Below are positions 31,779 to 32,188 of a DNA stretch of 32,188 nucleotides, piece by piece. The notes below the pieces were generated by a model. It saw nothing but the letters and a program-made list of their open reading frames with translations, made no database searches and was not told the origin of the DNA. The translations under genes were made by a program, and so were the position numbers. The DNA lies in NCBI GenBank assembly GCA_026388415.1, contig JAPLJV010000062.1, positions 1 to 32,188 of the forward strand, in the 5' to 3' direction. Within the stretch, counting starts at the first letter, position 1. Each line of letters begins with the position of its first letter. The DNA comes from Deltaproteobacteria bacterium (lineage in GTDB: Bacteria > Desulfobacterota > Syntrophia > Syntrophales > JACQWR01).

Positions 31779-31933
31779 GAACTGGTCAAAAATACTGGAT
31801 ACCGGTGAAAACCGGTGTCCAGTATTTTTGTAACACGTTGAAATTTCTGGATTCCTGTGTTTCCCCGTCAAGCGAGGACTAAACAGAGCGACGGAATGAC
31901 GATTTTGGGGCATTTTCAACTTTTGACCAGTTC
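31779..31933. repeat. MITE-like intergenic element 3 with 13-bp inverted ends
   Basis: GAACTGGTCAAAA (31779-31791) and TTTTGACCAGTTC (31921-31933) are perfect inverted repeats bounding 155 bp. Core 31807-31855 matches element 1 (1253-1301) over 49 bp with one mismatch, and 31863-31889 is the exact reverse complement of 1226-1252. No coding capacity. It lies after the mop-like gene. Confidence 0.8.
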
Positions 31934-31961
31934 ACCAGTTCATTAATTTTGAATGTTTTCC

Positions 31962-31996
31962 TTGACAATTAATTGGCTTGTTGGTATATTAGCCAA
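31962..31996 (+). promoter_or_regulatory. Promoter with overlapping operator for the ArsR-type gene
   Basis: TTGACA (31962-31967), 17 bp, TATATT (31985-31990). TTGGCT (31973-31978) and AGCCAA (31991-31996) are an inverted repeat with 12-bp spacing spanning the -10, as expected for ArsR-family autoregulation. Confidence 0.65.
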
Positions 31997-32014
31997 CAGG
32001 CAAGGAGAAACATA

Positions 32015-32188
32015 ATGATCACATTTGAAGAAGCGGAAATCAGGGCGAAGATCATCAAGTCCATGTCGCACCCCGTGCGGTTGATGATAATTGAGTTTCT
32101 GAAAGGCCGCGAACGTTCCTTTTCGGAAATGTTTGACCTTTTTAAGCTTGACAAATCAACTGTCTCAAAACATCTGCTGGTGCTGAAG
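32015..32188 (+). CDS. ArsR-family transcriptional regulator, N-terminal part
   Basis: 58 codons up to the right edge. The reading MITFEEAEIRAKIIKSMSHP continues VRLMIIEFLKGRERSFSEMF and DLFKLDKSTVSKHLLVLK, the winged-helix of ArsR repressors, where recognition helix residues are STVSKHLLVLK. AAGGAG sits about 8 bp upstream of ATG 32015. These are usually metal- or redox-sensing repressors or relatives with other ligands; the metal-binding part, if any, lies beyond the window, so the signal cannot be named. Confidence 0.88.
   Translation, partial: MITFEEAEIRAKIIKSMSHPVRLMIIEFLKGRERSFSEMFDLFKLDKSTVSKHLLVLK

Larger units (their letters stand above)
31743..32014. other. Intergenic region before the ArsR-type gene
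   Basis: It holds dispersed repeat element 3 (31779-31933) and the promoter/operator of the ArsR-type gene (31962-31996). No gene is seen. Confidence 0.7.

Overview
The window reads as chromosomal DNA of a strictly anaerobic, Gram-negative bacterium, most likely a deltaproteobacterial (Desulfobacterota/Syntrophales-type) lineage. Support for this: a heptose adenylyltransferase and a TonB/ExbBD system (outer membrane), a single-chain Desulfovibrio-type molybdenum aldehyde oxidoreductase, tungstate-type ABC uptake, and intergenic palindromic repeats of a style common in such genomes. The taxonomic placement is inference; no rRNA gene is present.

Layout. Positions 1-4.8 kb: the tail of a flavin reductase-like gene, a perfect 44-bp tandem repeat, two peptide-type ABC permeases (minus strand) separated by the oppositely oriented GTPase gene der, and a TIM-barrel isomerase. 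Positions 5.0-11.4 kb: a plus-strand housekeeping run: rsfS, comF-like, rfaE2, dksA-like, priA, a stand-alone GlmU-type nucleotidyltransferase, and a dus gene. Positions 11.4-18.1 kb: accessory DNA: a single-chain Type IIG (Eco57I-like) restriction-modification enzyme, a GNAT + MFS pair bracketed by inverted copies of a short repeat, and an AAA_14/DUF4143 ATPase. Positions 18.1-31.7 kb: a molybdenum/tungsten island. The window closes with a dispersed repeat and the start of an ArsR-family regulator that has its own promoter and a candidate operator.

The molybdenum/tungsten island is the most interesting part. On the minus strand, a regulator made of an excisionase-type HTH fused to a periplasmic-binding-protein-like sensor precedes a second, divergent TupA-like binding protein and then tupA-tupB-tupC. 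Divergent from the regulator is a small DUF2080-type protein with a strong promoter. Next comes a minus-strand operon encoding a TonB-dependent receptor, an exported two-domain protein resembling the sulfite-oxidase Moco fold but without the catalytic cysteine and with a CXXCH motif, then TonB, ExbB and ExbD. Divergent from that operon is the Mop-like aldehyde oxidoreductase, a likely metal consumer. I infer a complete envelope route for tungstate/molybdate (outer-membrane receptor, periplasmic proteins, inner-membrane ABC importer) controlled by the HTH-PBP protein. An A+T-rich motif with 10-bp periodicity occurs both beside the regulator and just upstream of the receptor promoter, and is a candidate shared operator.

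Mobile-element traces are many but small. They include three ~150-bp terminal-inverted-repeat elements (two with related ends), REP-like hairpins and a 12-bp direct repeat flanking one of them. No intact transposase, CRISPR array, tRNA or rRNA was seen.
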